Source: Toxoplasma gondii ME49 | Lineage: Eukaryota; Apicomplexa; Conoidasida; Eucoccidiorida; Sarcocystidae | Direction of reading: 5' to 3' | Length of the DNA stretch: 64,000 bases | NCBI RefSeq assembly: GCF_000006565.2 | Contig: NC_031477.1 | Coordinates: 6,144,174 to 6,208,173, forward strand | In this document: positions 32,945 through 44,372 of the stretch, piece after piece | Layout: the number at the start of each line of letters is the position of its first letter | How positions within the stretch are numbered: the stretch's first letter is position 1 | Made by a program: the position numbers and the translations under genes | The notes under the pieces: generated by a model | What the model was told of the DNA's origin: nothing | Databases searched by the model: none | The model's input: only the letters and a program-made list of their open reading frames with translations

Positions 32945-35708
32945 GCCTCCCGAGGAAGCTCTGTCGAGGTGGAGGTGTGGAAGAAAAGAGGCAGAAGAGG
33001 GTCTCAATGAAAAGAAAATGGAAGACAAAATACATGGAAAGACGAGGGGAGAACGGGAAAGAACTAACAATGACAAAAGCCAACGCGAAAACAGACTCTC
33101 CGGGGAACCGCGGCGTCTCCGCAGATGCACATTCGATGCATGCGCGACAGGACGTCGAGTGAATGCATGAACGGTGAGGAAAACGGGAATTGGACCGTGA
33201 AAAGAATCGTTTGCTTGCTAAGAAAGCAAGTGGAAATGGTAAGCTTTCTTCAGATTCCCACAAAGTTCATACTGAACAAAACCACAGATAGCGAATCGCT
33301 TTTCCTCCCTGCTTCTACTCGACTGCGGTGACTCGGGGGTTGCATGCGCTTGCTCGCGACGAGACGTGGAAGACACGGAGGGCTGAAGTGCGTTTTTCAA
33401 GACAACGAAAAGCATTGGACTTCGGCTTCCCGCCACAGTTTATCGGTTTTTGCTGTCGCGTCTAGAGTGAAACTGGTGTGTAGAAATCTCAGGGCCGTAG
33501 GATGTTGAAATCTAACAGTTTCAGCTGTCTTCAGCAGTCCAGGAGGGTGTGGCAGAGCAGCCATAGAGAACTTGGGTGTTGGTACCTCAAAATAACTGAA
33601 GCCGTAACAATGTCCTGAGTACCACATACTATCAGCAATCACAAAAAGCCTGGCTGCAAGTGTTTCGTAAATAGGATCCTATTCAGTATCTTTGACACAT
33701 CAACGGAAATTGACGGCGAGGAACCGTCTCATGGAGAGACAGACATCCGCCGCTGTGGGTGTACAGACACCCCAGCGAAATCCGAGTGTGGCAAAGTTCG
33801 GGACCGGCGTCTGTGCCATTTTCAGACTTTCGCTCGCACGCCATGTGGATATTTACAGAGTGGAAAAACTGCGGGGTGGTGGGCCTGTACATTTGCTTAG
33901 ATGAACCGCGGTACTCGATTGTGTTGTATTTCAGTGAAACTGTTGGCCGAAGAGCCAGCCACTGCGTGCATTACTCGTTGTAGACAGATCGGACTGAAGT
34001 CGTACGACGCATCGAGACAATGAGAGCAAAGAATGTTAGTAAGCATATATAAGCGTGAAGAGCTTGAGCGAGACCCGTTATACACTTCGCTAAGAACTCT
34101 GCACGACGCTGGATCTCTGAATCTCGTACTGGTACCGTGACCCATATTGTACTGTGTCTCTCGACTCCCGACACCGTGGACATCAACACGAACTCAAAAA
34201 ATGGAAACAAGTAAAAATAGTCGTCGAGAAAGACAGGTTGCCTCAAGATTCGGTGAAAATAGAGCGACTTACTGCTCAAACAGTTGGGTTCACTCGAGGT
34301 AGCCGTGTGGTGACGGTGTAGACGCAAACGACAACTTGTGCAACCGCAAAGAGAGAAGAGACCCATGACTTCAAGTGCAGCGTGTGGAGTTTAAACAGCC
34401 ACATCTTGTTACGAGTTGAACCAGGATTCTGAAGATCGGTGTCCACCGGATCAAGGTTCTGTTGTGGTAATCGTGACCACCATGTCCAGTGCATTATGCA
34501 TAGTGGTATCCAGTTGTCGTAAGAAAGGCCCGCAATGACTCTTCTGAAATGACGGATTCGGACTCTCCGCATCTCCCGCCATGTTCTTTCCTCCCAAAAT
34601 AGCATCCGGTGCGGCATTCCAACACGCTTTTCAGCCACACTCTGGCATCGTTACATCTCTCTCGATTTAGGACAAACTGTGGTTTTCCGTCATGCACCGC
34701 CAGGCAGGTTTCGGGTCGAATCGTGGCTTCAACGAAGATTTAAGTGTAGCGCCGCTAGCCGACAACTCTTCAGAAGGACAAGGGATGCTTTCTAGGAAGT
34801 CTGTCTCCAAAAGCCGGGAAACCAAGTTAGGTGCACAGTTCTGCTTGTAGTGTACACTCTCCAGAGGAAGCTAGTTTTCAGAGCCGTGGGACTCCCACAT
34901 GATAATTTGTCACAGGGAGTCGTTCCACAAAGTGTTCCCTGGTTGAAGTTGCTTGCCAAGTGACTTGTTTTATTCTTGATATTGGGAGTCACAGACGTAG
35001 AAACATAACTAAGAAGAAACACCTGAAAACCGGTACTGGATAATACGCAAAAGAGTTGCTTGCCCTCCCCGTGTTGCTGCCGCCACACCTTATCCACAAG
35101 CCTCCGCGAGTTTGCATGCGCTTCGTTAAATAATTGCAACTCTGAGGGTTTGAAGTGCGCAGCAGTCGTAGCAAGTGAGAAAACCGAACCTACACGGTGA
35201 GTATACGTGCAGCTGCTCTGGAAGGCCGAATCAGAGGGCGTTTCGCCACCATGTCTCCGAGATACCGTGACCTGGCGTTTGTTATAGACGGAAAGCGGAG
35301 AGAATTAACAGAATCATCCCCCCACAGAAAGGGGTGACTTTGGATCTGGAGGAGGAGAGGGATACTCTATTCTCGAGTGGCAGAGTCATGAACGTGTGCA
35401 GGAACACGATTTCGAAGTCACCGTTTCCTGCAGAAAAGCTGAACTAACAACGTAAAGATCACAGCTAGACCAGACGCTTTCTTGGGTTTCGGCGAACCGG
35501 GCTTTCTTTTTTTTCCTGAGATACGCAGAAAACTGCTTTTTTACAACATTTCCATCTCCACCTCCACAAGAGTGGTTAGCAGAGTTCACTGCACGTACAG
35601 CTGTACTATGAAGGTCGGTAGACATGAAAATCCTCGTCGGGTAGGCTTTGCTCTGAACGACTTTTAAAAGGCCAATCACTCTTCACTGAAACGAAGTCTC
35701 CTTTGTTA

Positions 35709-35920
35709 ATGTCGATCTCTTGTCTTTCGGGGAGCTCTCGAAAGCCTTCTCTGTCTTCTGCGGCGCGTTCATTCGGAAAGCCGTCATTTGTTTACTCGCG
35801 AAGAGAGGTGGCCGACTTTCTTTTCAAAGAAGTCGTTCGAGACCAGTATGAACTCGAAGCTGGCAAACGCCCTGTTGTTTCTAACAAATATCGCGATAGT
35901 GTGACACTCTCTTGCCACAG
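35709..35920 (+). CDS. possible first exon of an unrecognised small gene
   Basis: An ATG opens a 70-codon frame ending at a plausible donor (CACAG followed by gtagac). The second half, with YSRREVADFLFKEVV and a charged stretch with QYELEAGKRP, has amphipathic, protein-like composition, unlike surrounding frames. No downstream exon could be joined convincingly and no family was recognised. It could equally be chance, or a 5' exon of something transcribed toward the nucleoporin. Confidence 0.25.
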
Positions 35921-37325
35921 GTAGACGGGAGATCGCGCGCCTCTGTCGAGGCGGCCTGAGACGACAGAGCGACTGTGCATGCACACTCGAAAACAAAGAG
36001 GGATGTGAGAAATCGCTGTGTTCAGCGAAAAAGCGACTTTTTCTCTGCGTGGCTTCTTGTCGCTTTCCCCGCCAATCTTTGGATTTCTTCCTGGGGTGTT
36101 TCCTGCTGTCTGGACCCCTACCACACGCGTTCTTTGTTTGAGACTGTCGGCTGATAATCTGACCCTTGGCGCGATGTCGTCTTTTCGTACAGTCTCCCCG
36201 TGTGTCGTTCTGTTTTTCCGCTGAAAGAAAGGAATGTTCACCCTTTCTTGAGCCACAAATGAAGCCACCAGTTTGCGGAACCCAAAAGAGGCTTCACTGA
36301 AAGCGAATTTGCATTCTTTTTTGCGACTGTGTGTGAGGGCCTCGAATAACTCGAGGTGATCCGAAGAGGCCTGTCGGTCTTTTTTTAACGCCGTTTCCCC
36401 CTGGTTTTCTTCCTCTCCGTTCTTTCTCAGTCTTCCCCCTTTCTCTCCACTTCTCGTCCCCGTTCCTGCCTTTCCGCGTCCCTCGCCTCTGCTTGTTCTT
36501 ACGCCTGCCACTCAACCCCCTCCGGGGAGATGTCTTTCGCGTTCCTTCTCTCCTCGTGTTTCTCCACCACATCAACCAAATCCACCTTCATCAAGTTTTC
36601 CGTTTCGTCGACACCGTATGTACGTCTGGACACCTTTTCTCCCACTCGGAGCGAAATAACTACGGGGGTCTAAACGGCTTCTCCCCCCTGCCTCGTAACT
36701 CGGTTTGAGCTCCACCAGCTGTCAGGCTGTTGCCTGTGCCGGAATACATTTCATCCACGCTTTCTCGGTGCCTTTTCCTGAATGCGTTGTCCTTGTTTCT
36801 GGAACGCCGAGGCGAGTCACGTCGGTCCTGCGGCTTCGCCTCTGGAGGCTGGAGGGAAACACCAAGGACGGAGGGTGCATGGGCAGAAGCCGCACACCGC
36901 TTGAGGAGGAAGATCAGAAGACAGCCCCGTGTCATCTGTCTAGTCTCCACACCCTCCACATCTCTCCTCTTTGGAGCAGATTGGTCTAGAGAATTTTCCG
37001 GCACTTTGCGCTCTTCTTACTCCTGTGCTTCTGTGCTCTCCACGCAGAGGTGCTGTTCGTCCTGGCCGCCTCCGCGTGCTGGAGCCCGGCTCTTCTCTCT
37101 CTCAGATCAGGAGCTCTGTGAAGAGAGGAGCAGTTTCTGGAGAGAACGACTCATCTTCTCTTCAGCTTCCAAAGACATTTCTTGGTTTCTCCTCGTGATG
37201 AATAAACTTCTCTGAGACCCTTCTGAAAAAACCTTGCACTTCTGCTTCTCTCCTCTTTCCTTCCGTATCCTTCCGCTTCCCTTGCTGAAGGCTGAACTCT
37301 TCTGTCCCTCTCAGTCTCCGTTTCT

Positions 37326-37440
37326 TCTCACCTGTCTCCATTTCTTCGCACCTGTATCGTGGTCTTCTCACCTGTCTCCTGTTCTCCTCACCTGTCTCCT
37401 GTTCTCCTTACCTGTCTCCGTTTCCTCTCTCCTGTCTCTC
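37326..37440. repeat. degenerate pyrimidine-rich minisatellite
   Basis: About five imperfect copies of a unit near 18-20 bp (cacctgtctcctgttctcct) end about 25 bp before the nucleoporin ATG, so they probably lie in its 5' UTR or core promoter. Confidence 0.7.
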
Positions 37441-37465
37441 TCCCTCTTGTTCTTTGTCTCTCACG

Positions 37466-40400
37466 ATGTTTAGCTCCGCTACCGCCTCGGGAACTTCCGG
37501 GGGTCTCTTCGGCTCGGGGACAGGAGGCGGATTGTTCGGCGGCTCTGCAGCGACTCCAGCAGGCGCGTCTGCAACTGCCGGAACGGGCCTCTTCGGCTCT
37601 GCCCAGGCGACGTCTGGGGGCCTCTTCGGAGCCGCCTCTGGAGGCGCCGCGGGCGCTGCAGGGACAAGTCGCCCCGGCGGGGGCCTCTTTGGAGGCGGAA
37701 CAACGACCGCAACTGGCGCCGGAGGGACAAGTCTCTTCGGAGCGGCGCAGCAGAAGTCGGCGACCGGCGCGACGACAGGGCTGTTCGGCGGCGGGACTGC
37801 CCCCGCGGGGACAGCTGGAGGCGGGGGCCTTTTCGGGAATTCGCAGGCGGCAAAGCCCGCCACGGGGGGACTGTTTGGAGCCCAGCCAGCGCAGAGCACG
37901 GGCGCGACCGGGGGACTGTTTGGAGCCCAATCGGCGCAGAACACGGGCGCGGCCGGGGGACTGTTTGGAGCCCAACCGGCGGGGGCGACTGCGGCATCTG
38001 CGGGCGCCGCCGTGCTCCCGAGAGAGCCGACTGTGGCGAACATCGATCGAGTCGTGCCGGGGGTGCTGGAGAAGTTCAAGAAGATCGAAGAGAAGATGCG
38101 CGAGGAGGAGAAGGTCATGAACGAGCTGCAGGCGGCGACGAGGAAGATGAGAGAGTGAGAAGGAAGCTTTCGGGCTAGACACTCCACGCGAAATGGACTA
38201 TTGGGCAGTAGCGCATGCAAAAAACAGTGCTGCCTTCATATATGTACGTGTTTATCTGTTTACGATCCGGGCTGTGATTACTCCAGTGTCAATTCGTCAA
38301 CACTTCACAACTCGAAGTGTAAGCAGTAGATGGGATCTTCTCTGGGTGCGCAAGTGATCTGTCCTGTCTCAGTTGACTTCCTGGGTTGAGCATGCAGAGA
38401 CCTCTCCGTTGAAGAAGAGTTGTGGGGACTGAAAAAGAGTTTTCACATTTAGGAAGTTCAGGCGAGCAGATGACCCACTGCTTCGGCTGAAAAGGAGTGC
38501 AGCAAACCATGGAATCTTCGAAAGACACCGGACGTTTTGCGTCAGCGAAACTCCCGTGAGAGCTGAGAGCCGTCCTGCAAGTCTCTCTCGCGGGCGCATC
38601 TCCGCTGCTCATCTCGACTTTGTCGTTCTTGTCTTTCAGGTCTTTCTCGGGTTTCTCCTCATCGCTCTCGACGCACCAGTCGCGTGTCTCCTGGGCTCTG
38701 CATCACGTTCTCGTCTTGAAACGTGAGGCACAGAACCTCGCCCCCGTCGTTCAGAGAGACAAGGTCCGTCCAGGCCACTGACAACAGCGGACTGTGTTTC
38801 TTCGAGATATAAAATTCTGTATAATACTAGATCACAGTCGATTACAGTCAGATGGTCCCCCAAGTACCGGAGGACCGCTGTGTAGGTGGGCGTTTCAGTG
38901 TGGTGAAGTTGACTCAGAAATTTCTGCGCGTCGAACCGCGTTGAATTTGGAGCGCTGTCGACTGCTGCGGCTGCCAAAATGTCTCCTGACCTCCCGTTTC
39001 CTTCTCGCCATATATTTTTCAACAGACGTCCCTACACATAAATACTCCCCTTTACCCTCCTGTCTCCGCCTCTTCCTTCCTTTTTATGTGTCTATCTTCA
39101 TCTCCCAGTCGTTCTCTCTCTTTTGATCCCCTTCTCCGTCTTTCGATCTCTTTGTGTCTGAACGAATCTCTCTTTTTTCGAAACAGTAGGGGATGGGAGG
39201 TCCGCTTTTCGCTTTTGCCTGTCTTGCTCCAGTTGTCTCTCTGGAGTAGTTTTTCTTCCAAATTTGCATGCAGCAACTGGCCTTGCAGGTGGAGCAACTC
39301 CACCAACAACTGGAACAGAATGTCACGGCGGCGAACGCGTCTCTGGCGCGAGCCTGTTCTGCGGGCGGTTCACGCGACGCTGTCTACGTCGTCCCTCTCC
39401 AGGTGCGGCGCTCGTTCCCTCTCTGATGTCTTCTGAAGAGCCTTGGCTCTGCAACGGGAACGCGATTCAAAGCAACATCCATCTATACATATGCATGCAC
39501 ATATACCGTTACATGTACCTGAATATGCGTAAAGGAATGCTCACATTTGCGTTGACAGCTTGGCCCATGCGTAGCGATTCGAGGCTTAACTCTGCGGTTT
39601 TGAAAGTCGTAGACGCCCACGCTGGTATGCGTACATGCATATTTACAGATATATATATATATATATATATATTATTTGGATGTTCCTATATATATATGCG
39701 ATTGTGGAGAAGCGAATTTGATGAATTACAAACGTATACACATATTTGAATGCATGCTTGTCCAACAGTTTTTTGGAAGACCAATATGACTTTGAAGGTG
39801 CAGACGCGTGGGTTTCCTCTGTGAAGGATTTCGCGTTTTCACCCATTGCCCGGGGGGTCCGCCCTTTGAATGCCTGATTCATTCAGCAGATAATCGATTC
39901 GTGAGTGACATTCTTCACAGCATAAAACTGCAAAGTTTGCCTTCTCACGTTCAAGACCAACAGCTTCCGGCAGTGTCGGCCGACTTCAGGAGGCTGCCGT
40001 TGGTTTCTTCTTCTCTTCACTTGAGGTGCAACAAGTGTAGTTACAGGTGACGCCGGAGTGGAGTTTGCGCTGCGCGACTCGCACTCGTTTTTTGCATTTT
40101 TTCGTCGTTTTGCGGAGGCAGACACACGCTTCCCTCCGGTTCGTGCGTCTCTGCAGGTCCCGTGCCCCCTATCTACGCCGTTGTACCAGCAGCTTCTGCA
40201 AGAAGTTTGGAGTGTCAGTGGAAAACTTCAGCAGCTGGAGCAGCAGGTCAAGTTGCTGCGCCTCGAGCGAGAGACCGCGGCGCGGTCGAGCTGTTCGTAC
40301 ACCGTAGACGGGGTGTCTCTGGCGGGAGGCTACTCGGAATCTGGAGTCGACTTCCACTCCGAAGTTCAAATGATCAAAGAGGTCCTCGAGTCTCAGCGTG

Positions 40401-42496
40401 AAGTTCTTCTTGCGACGGCCCAGAAGGTGAGTCGATCACAGATTAGTTACCTCGTTTCCAGGGTTAGTCTTGGCTTCCATGTCCCTTCTAAAGGCCTGTC
40501 GATCTGCTTGGTGAAAAAGAAGAAAACGCAGAAGGATGTCTTTTCAAAGCGGTGGCATTTACAACAAAAGATACTCCAGAGTGCCACTCCCGAGTCGTCT
40601 GTCCACCACCCATGTCCGTGAATGGAGGAGTAGGTGTTTCAGCATTGTGTTGTTAAGCCCCTTCCTAGTTATATATATATATATATATATATATACTGTA
40701 TTGCGTACTCCAGTGTAAGCAGTGTGATTCTCTCTGCGTAAATGTTCATTCATATGTAGATATCTATGTCGTGGATGACATCGCTTCTAATGTAGGACAT
40801 AAATTGTGGGGTCGCGGAATTCGAAACGAAACAAAGATCCAACCGTACAGGCCTTGAGGGCCTTGTACGTGGCTTCTGAAGCATGTTAGAAGTCGAATTG
40901 TTTTCTTATTGATTTTACGTTATCCAGACAAGGATAGAAAAACAGTGGGAAAAGCTTTTGCCTACCGAACCCTGACTTCGCCTTCCGGTTTCCCAGTTGT
41001 TTCGTCTGGAAAAGAACTGAACGGTTTCTTCTTCGTCTTCACACAGGCTCTCGAACTCCGAGAGAACACGCGCCGCATGCAAGATTACCTCGAACGCCGG
41101 GGAGTCAAAATTCCTGTTTTTCCGGAAGACCAGGAAGAGGTCGCAGTGAATGCGATGGCGGTCCAGGCGACTCAGACCACCGGAAGTGAGTATTTTTGAA
41201 ACAATCTTCAACTGTAAACATGTTCCCTTAGCTTTTCTGAGATGCTTTTCAACTTAGTCGGAAGTCACGTGGCCGTCATGGAACGCAGCAGTTTGTCTGC
41301 TTTTGCCAACACGCTAAAGCTTTTTTTCCAAGTTGTCGGCTCAGGCAACACGATTCTTGCCGCGCGATAGGTGCTTGAAAAAGTAGGTTTCCTGTAAACA
41401 TTTACTGCGTTTTCAAAAGTACAGGCCTCGCCTAGGTTCTGGGAATTCTATGATGTGATGCCGGTTCCACGCTTCGACCTGAGGTACGAGCCATTTTGTG
41501 TTCATTTTCAAGTTCTCAGAGAAGTATGGTGAAAGTGTTTCTGTGTGATTCCGCACCTCGTGCACTGAAAAGAATCGTTTTTTCTCTGAGGCGGCCGCTG
41601 CCTGTTTCTTCGTGTGATATCGGGATTCGCCGGCGTGGTCGCTCTGCGTGCTTCGCCTCTGGGTACCCCGTCAGGGGGCGCTCACAACCAGCCCTTTCAC
41701 GGGGTACGAAAGCGACTTGTGGCATGCGCCGTGCTTGTGTCCGTACCCAGGACTCTTCGGGTCTACTGGCCCGACCTCCTCGCCTCTTGGCGGCATTTTC
41801 GGGCCTCTGAGTTCTCAGACAACGCCGGCAGCTGGGGGTCTCTTTGGCACAGTTGCTGGCGCCTCTGCCACTCCTGCTACGGGGACAGGAGGCGGATTGT
41901 TCGGCGGCTCTGCAGCGACTCCAGCAGGCGCGTCTGCAACTGCCGGAACGGGCCTCTTCGGCTCTGCCCAGGCGACGTCTGGGGGCCTCTTCGGAGCCGC
42001 CTCTGGAGGCGCCGCGGGCGCTGCAGGGACAAGTCGCCCCGGCGGGGGCCTCTTTGGAGGCGGAACGACGACCGCAACTGGCGCCGGAGGGAGAAGTCTC
42101 TTCGGAGCGGCGCAGCAGAAGTCGGCGACCGGCGCGACGACAGGGCTGTTCGGCGGCGGGACTGCCCCCGCGGGGACAGCTGGAGGCGGGGGCCTTTTCG
42201 GGAATTCGCAGGCGGCAAAACCCGCCACGGGGGGACTGTTTGGAGCCCAGCCAGCGCAGAGCACGGGCGCGACCGGGGGACTGTTTGGAGCCCAATCGGC
42301 GCAGAACACGGGCGCGGCCGGGGGACTGTTTGGAGCCCAACCGGCGCAGAACACTGGCGCGACCGGGGGACTGTTTGGAGCTCAACCGGCGCAGAACACG
42401 GGCACGGCCGGGGGACTGTTTGGAGGCCAACCGTCTGGAACAAGTGGGAGCAGTTTATTCGGCAACACAGGTGCCGGCTTATTTGGAGCGAAGTGA
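37466..42496 (+). CDS. NUP58: FG-repeat nucleoporin, Nup58-like (FG / coiled coil / FG)
   Basis: It is a predicted component of the central transport channel of the nuclear pore. Exons seen: 37466-38154 (GLFG and FG repeats, then a helix with VPGVLEKFKKIEEKM), 39274-39402 (LALQVEQLHQQLEQN), 40157-40426 (PLYQQLLQEVWSVSGKLQQL), 41047-41185 (ALELRENTRRMQDYLERRG) and 41751-42496 (FG repeats to the stop). The last four join in phase; the join after the first exon needs one or more small exons, a likely one being 38640-38722. An N-terminal FG block, a central coiled coil and a C-terminal FG block is the layout of metazoan Nup58/45, and the 40157 helix resembles its conserved helical region. Other channel nucleoporins (Nup62, Nup54) usually have FG repeats only at the N-terminus. 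The two FG blocks are nearly identical in DNA. Confidence 0.85.
37516..37981 (+). repeat. 466-bp duplicated FG block, copy 1
   Basis: This is identical to 41881-42346 except for about three substitutions found by eye, with a constant offset of 4365 bp and no indel. It encodes GLFG-type repeats of the nucleoporin N-terminus. Confidence 0.93.
37871..37985 (+). repeat. 45-bp tandem repeat, about 2.5 units
   Basis: The unit begins ctgtttggagccca and encodes a 15-residue GLFGAQPAQ-type repeat. Unit starts are at 37871, 37916 and 37961; the array then diverges into the coiled-coil exon. Confidence 0.9.
39649..39671. repeat. TA microsatellite in nucleoporin intron
   Basis: About eleven TA units occur in the intron after the 39274-39402 exon. 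Confidence 0.95.
40670..40695. repeat. TA microsatellite in nucleoporin intron
   Basis: About thirteen TA units occur between the exons at 40157-40426 and 41047-41185. Confidence 0.95.
41881..42346 (+). repeat. 466-bp duplicated FG block, copy 2
   Basis: This is the second copy of 37516-37981, encoding the C-terminal FG domain in the same reading frame. Confidence 0.93.
42236..42460 (+). repeat. 45-bp tandem repeat, five units
   Basis: Units start at 42236, 42281, 42326, 42371 and 42416. This array has about two more units than the matching array in copy 1. Confidence 0.9.
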
Positions 42497-43099
42497 CAGC
42501 CGCTCCAGAAGGCCAACAGACGGGGTATGGTATGTTTTCTGTTTTGCGAATCTCCTTGTTTTTGGATTTACCCGTTTTCGTTTGCTAGGCGCGTCTACGT
42601 TCTACGGAGACATGCTGGCCGTTCGCCAAGACTTGTAACATTTGTATGTATATATCATATACATACGTATACGTGCATGCGGTTCACCTCGGTTTCCTGG
42701 TGTAAACCAGGGGAACTGACATGAGACAGAAAATGACCTCAAAATTTCTTTTCGGTTGTCAGTATCTGGCGAGAAGTCCGCTGGTGTCAAACTTGGAAGA
42801 CGCGCTCTTTCTCTCCACTAAGACATAGACCTGCCTGTGAAGGCGTGTCTGTATGGTGGGGGCCGTCATGAGTGCAGCTGTACGGGTTTGAGATTTCCCG
42901 GGTATGCAAACCCCGATGATCGACACCTGTTCCTTGCCCTCGTGCTCTTACACATACCAAGAAAGGAAAAACGGCTGAATTTTACTCAAACATGCTTTTT
43001 GCAGGTTTCCTATGAAATCTGTTTGGAAAAGGGGGCATGATAGTACTACCGTAGGGACAATATATACATGTATATACGTATATACAGTTCCAGCAGTAA
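42497..43099. other. convergent intergenic or UTR stretch
   Basis: It follows the nucleoporin stop and faces minus-strand coding signal. No gene was recognised; a short TA-rich run lies near 42644-42670. Confidence 0.4.
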
Positions 43100-43867
43100 C
43101 GGTTACACTATGGAAACGTGGACTGGGTACGTAGTGTGATTCAACAGAAGAGCTGAAGGGAGGCCCTCTCAGCTCTCTGGCACAAATCGCCGCGAAGAGG
43201 CGTAGCAGCTTTGGGTCGTCCACGACACGCACCCTCACCCCCATAATTTCAATCCTCCAGAAGCAAGAATCGGACATTAAAACTAGATAGGGACGGTTGC
43301 AGTACACTGGATAGGGAAGAACTCACACGGTCAGAATGTTGTGTTCCGTCAAAGTTCAGCATCCTGTATATTCGCGCGGACGATTGAAACACGCTCTCAG
43401 CATCACAGAGACAAAAGCAATATCTCTTGCTGAGGAAAGAGTCTTCTTGGAGGGTGAGAGCCCCCTGGCTTGGAGCAGCCGCAGCAAGATGCCGCCTGAC
43501 GTGCGCACATGCATGGTTAAACATGCGTGTGCATAAATGTAGACACAGGTGAGTTTTGAGAGGCTGACTCCACGTCGACAACATCAGGGTGCCTAACGTA
43601 GACTCTTTGACCGACGTCTAAGTTGTCGGACATCTTCGTCGCCAAAAGAATCGATACAGCGGGTTCCCGGAGGTGTTTTCGATTCTGTTCAAAGATTAAC
43701 CCTACAACTTCTTGAACACAGAAAGCCCTCAATTTGCGCTCATCTTGTCTCCTGCGTCGCCAGCTCTCCCTCACAGGCCATTTCAAACTGCCAGCTCAGC
43801 TTCGCCGCTGTGTACACGCCGACCTCGGCAGGTGAAATAGTCCAGTTTAATCGGTCGAACACAATTC
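43100..43867 (-). CDS. probable coding exons, unrecognised (possibly 3' part of the large minus-strand gene)
   Basis: An acceptor before 43867 opens a protein-like frame containing IVFDRLNWTISPAEVGVYTA and SWQFEMA, with a consensus donor (gtgagg) inside the next codons. A phase-compatible acceptor near 43703 opens a frame with IFEQNRKHLREPAVSILLA, DVGQRVYVRHPD and VVDVESASQ. Further down, 43248-43105 holds VRVRVVDDPKLLRLFAA and LRGPPFSSSVESHY. Composition and the phase match of the first two argue for real exons. The first intron would be only about 70 bases, and the link to the 44373 exon upstream could not be settled, so this may be a separate gene. No family was recognised. Confidence 0.35.
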
Positions 43868-44372
43868 CTGTATGTTTCAAGGAACCGATTTGAGGGAACA
43901 GTGTGGAAAAACAAGAAAGCGTGCACCCATATTACGGCCACTTACACAGACTCCTAGACAACAAACGGTTATCCAAGATTTTTCGCGGATCTCATAGAAT
44001 GGCGCCTGCCCGAGTGCCCTGCGTGTGTCTGCACCATTGCAAGTTCCTTTTGTCGCCTTTAGGAGTTGCTACTGTATATTTCACTCTCCAAATTTCTTTT
44101 TCTTCAGAGGCACCTCCTGTTCGCAAGATATCTCACAGGTACTCAGAGGAGAAACTCAAAACAGGACAGTTTCGTCTTCTTCGAAGGTGCAGAGCCAGGA
44201 AAACGTGAGGGCCGGCCCCCCGCGGTCTGACCAGGTGTTCCCTCAGTGCAAAGGACGCGTTGTTTGTAGACGGCTCACATCCTGCTATAACCAAGGGGGA
44301 AAATGACTCAAACGGAACACAGCGGTTCTCTAACAAATGACAGAAATCTGCCGAGGAACGACGTCAACAAAC

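Larger units (their letters stand above)
32945..37465. other. 4.5-kb divergent intergenic region
   Basis: It separates the starts of IspE (minus) and the nucleoporin gene (plus). GCATGC palindromes lie close to the IspE start (about 33135 and 33340). Apart from the possible exon at 35709-35920, no open frame looks protein-like. A pyrimidine-rich minisatellite lies just before the nucleoporin start. Confidence 0.5.

Noticed and set aside
32945..33130. Upstream extension of IspE by 62 codons
   Set aside because: The extension is opened only by a non-ATG codon; the first ATG pair at 32944 already places the signal-like segment sensibly.
35792..36511. 239-residue minus-strand open frame
   Set aside because: Highly basic low-complexity composition, no motif, no splice context; likely chance in pyrimidine-rich spacer.
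39780..39860. Possible nucleoporin exon encoding DQYDFEGADAWVSS
   Set aside because: Protein-like, but no splice pair keeps phase with the firm exons at 39274-39402 and 40157-40426, which join directly in phase.
41516..42430. Long open frames in all other frames over the FG-repeat exons, both strands
   Set aside because: GC-rich, stop-poor repeat DNA gives shadow frames; only the frame with GLFG repeats fits the gene and its splice phases. The same holds at 37388-38220.
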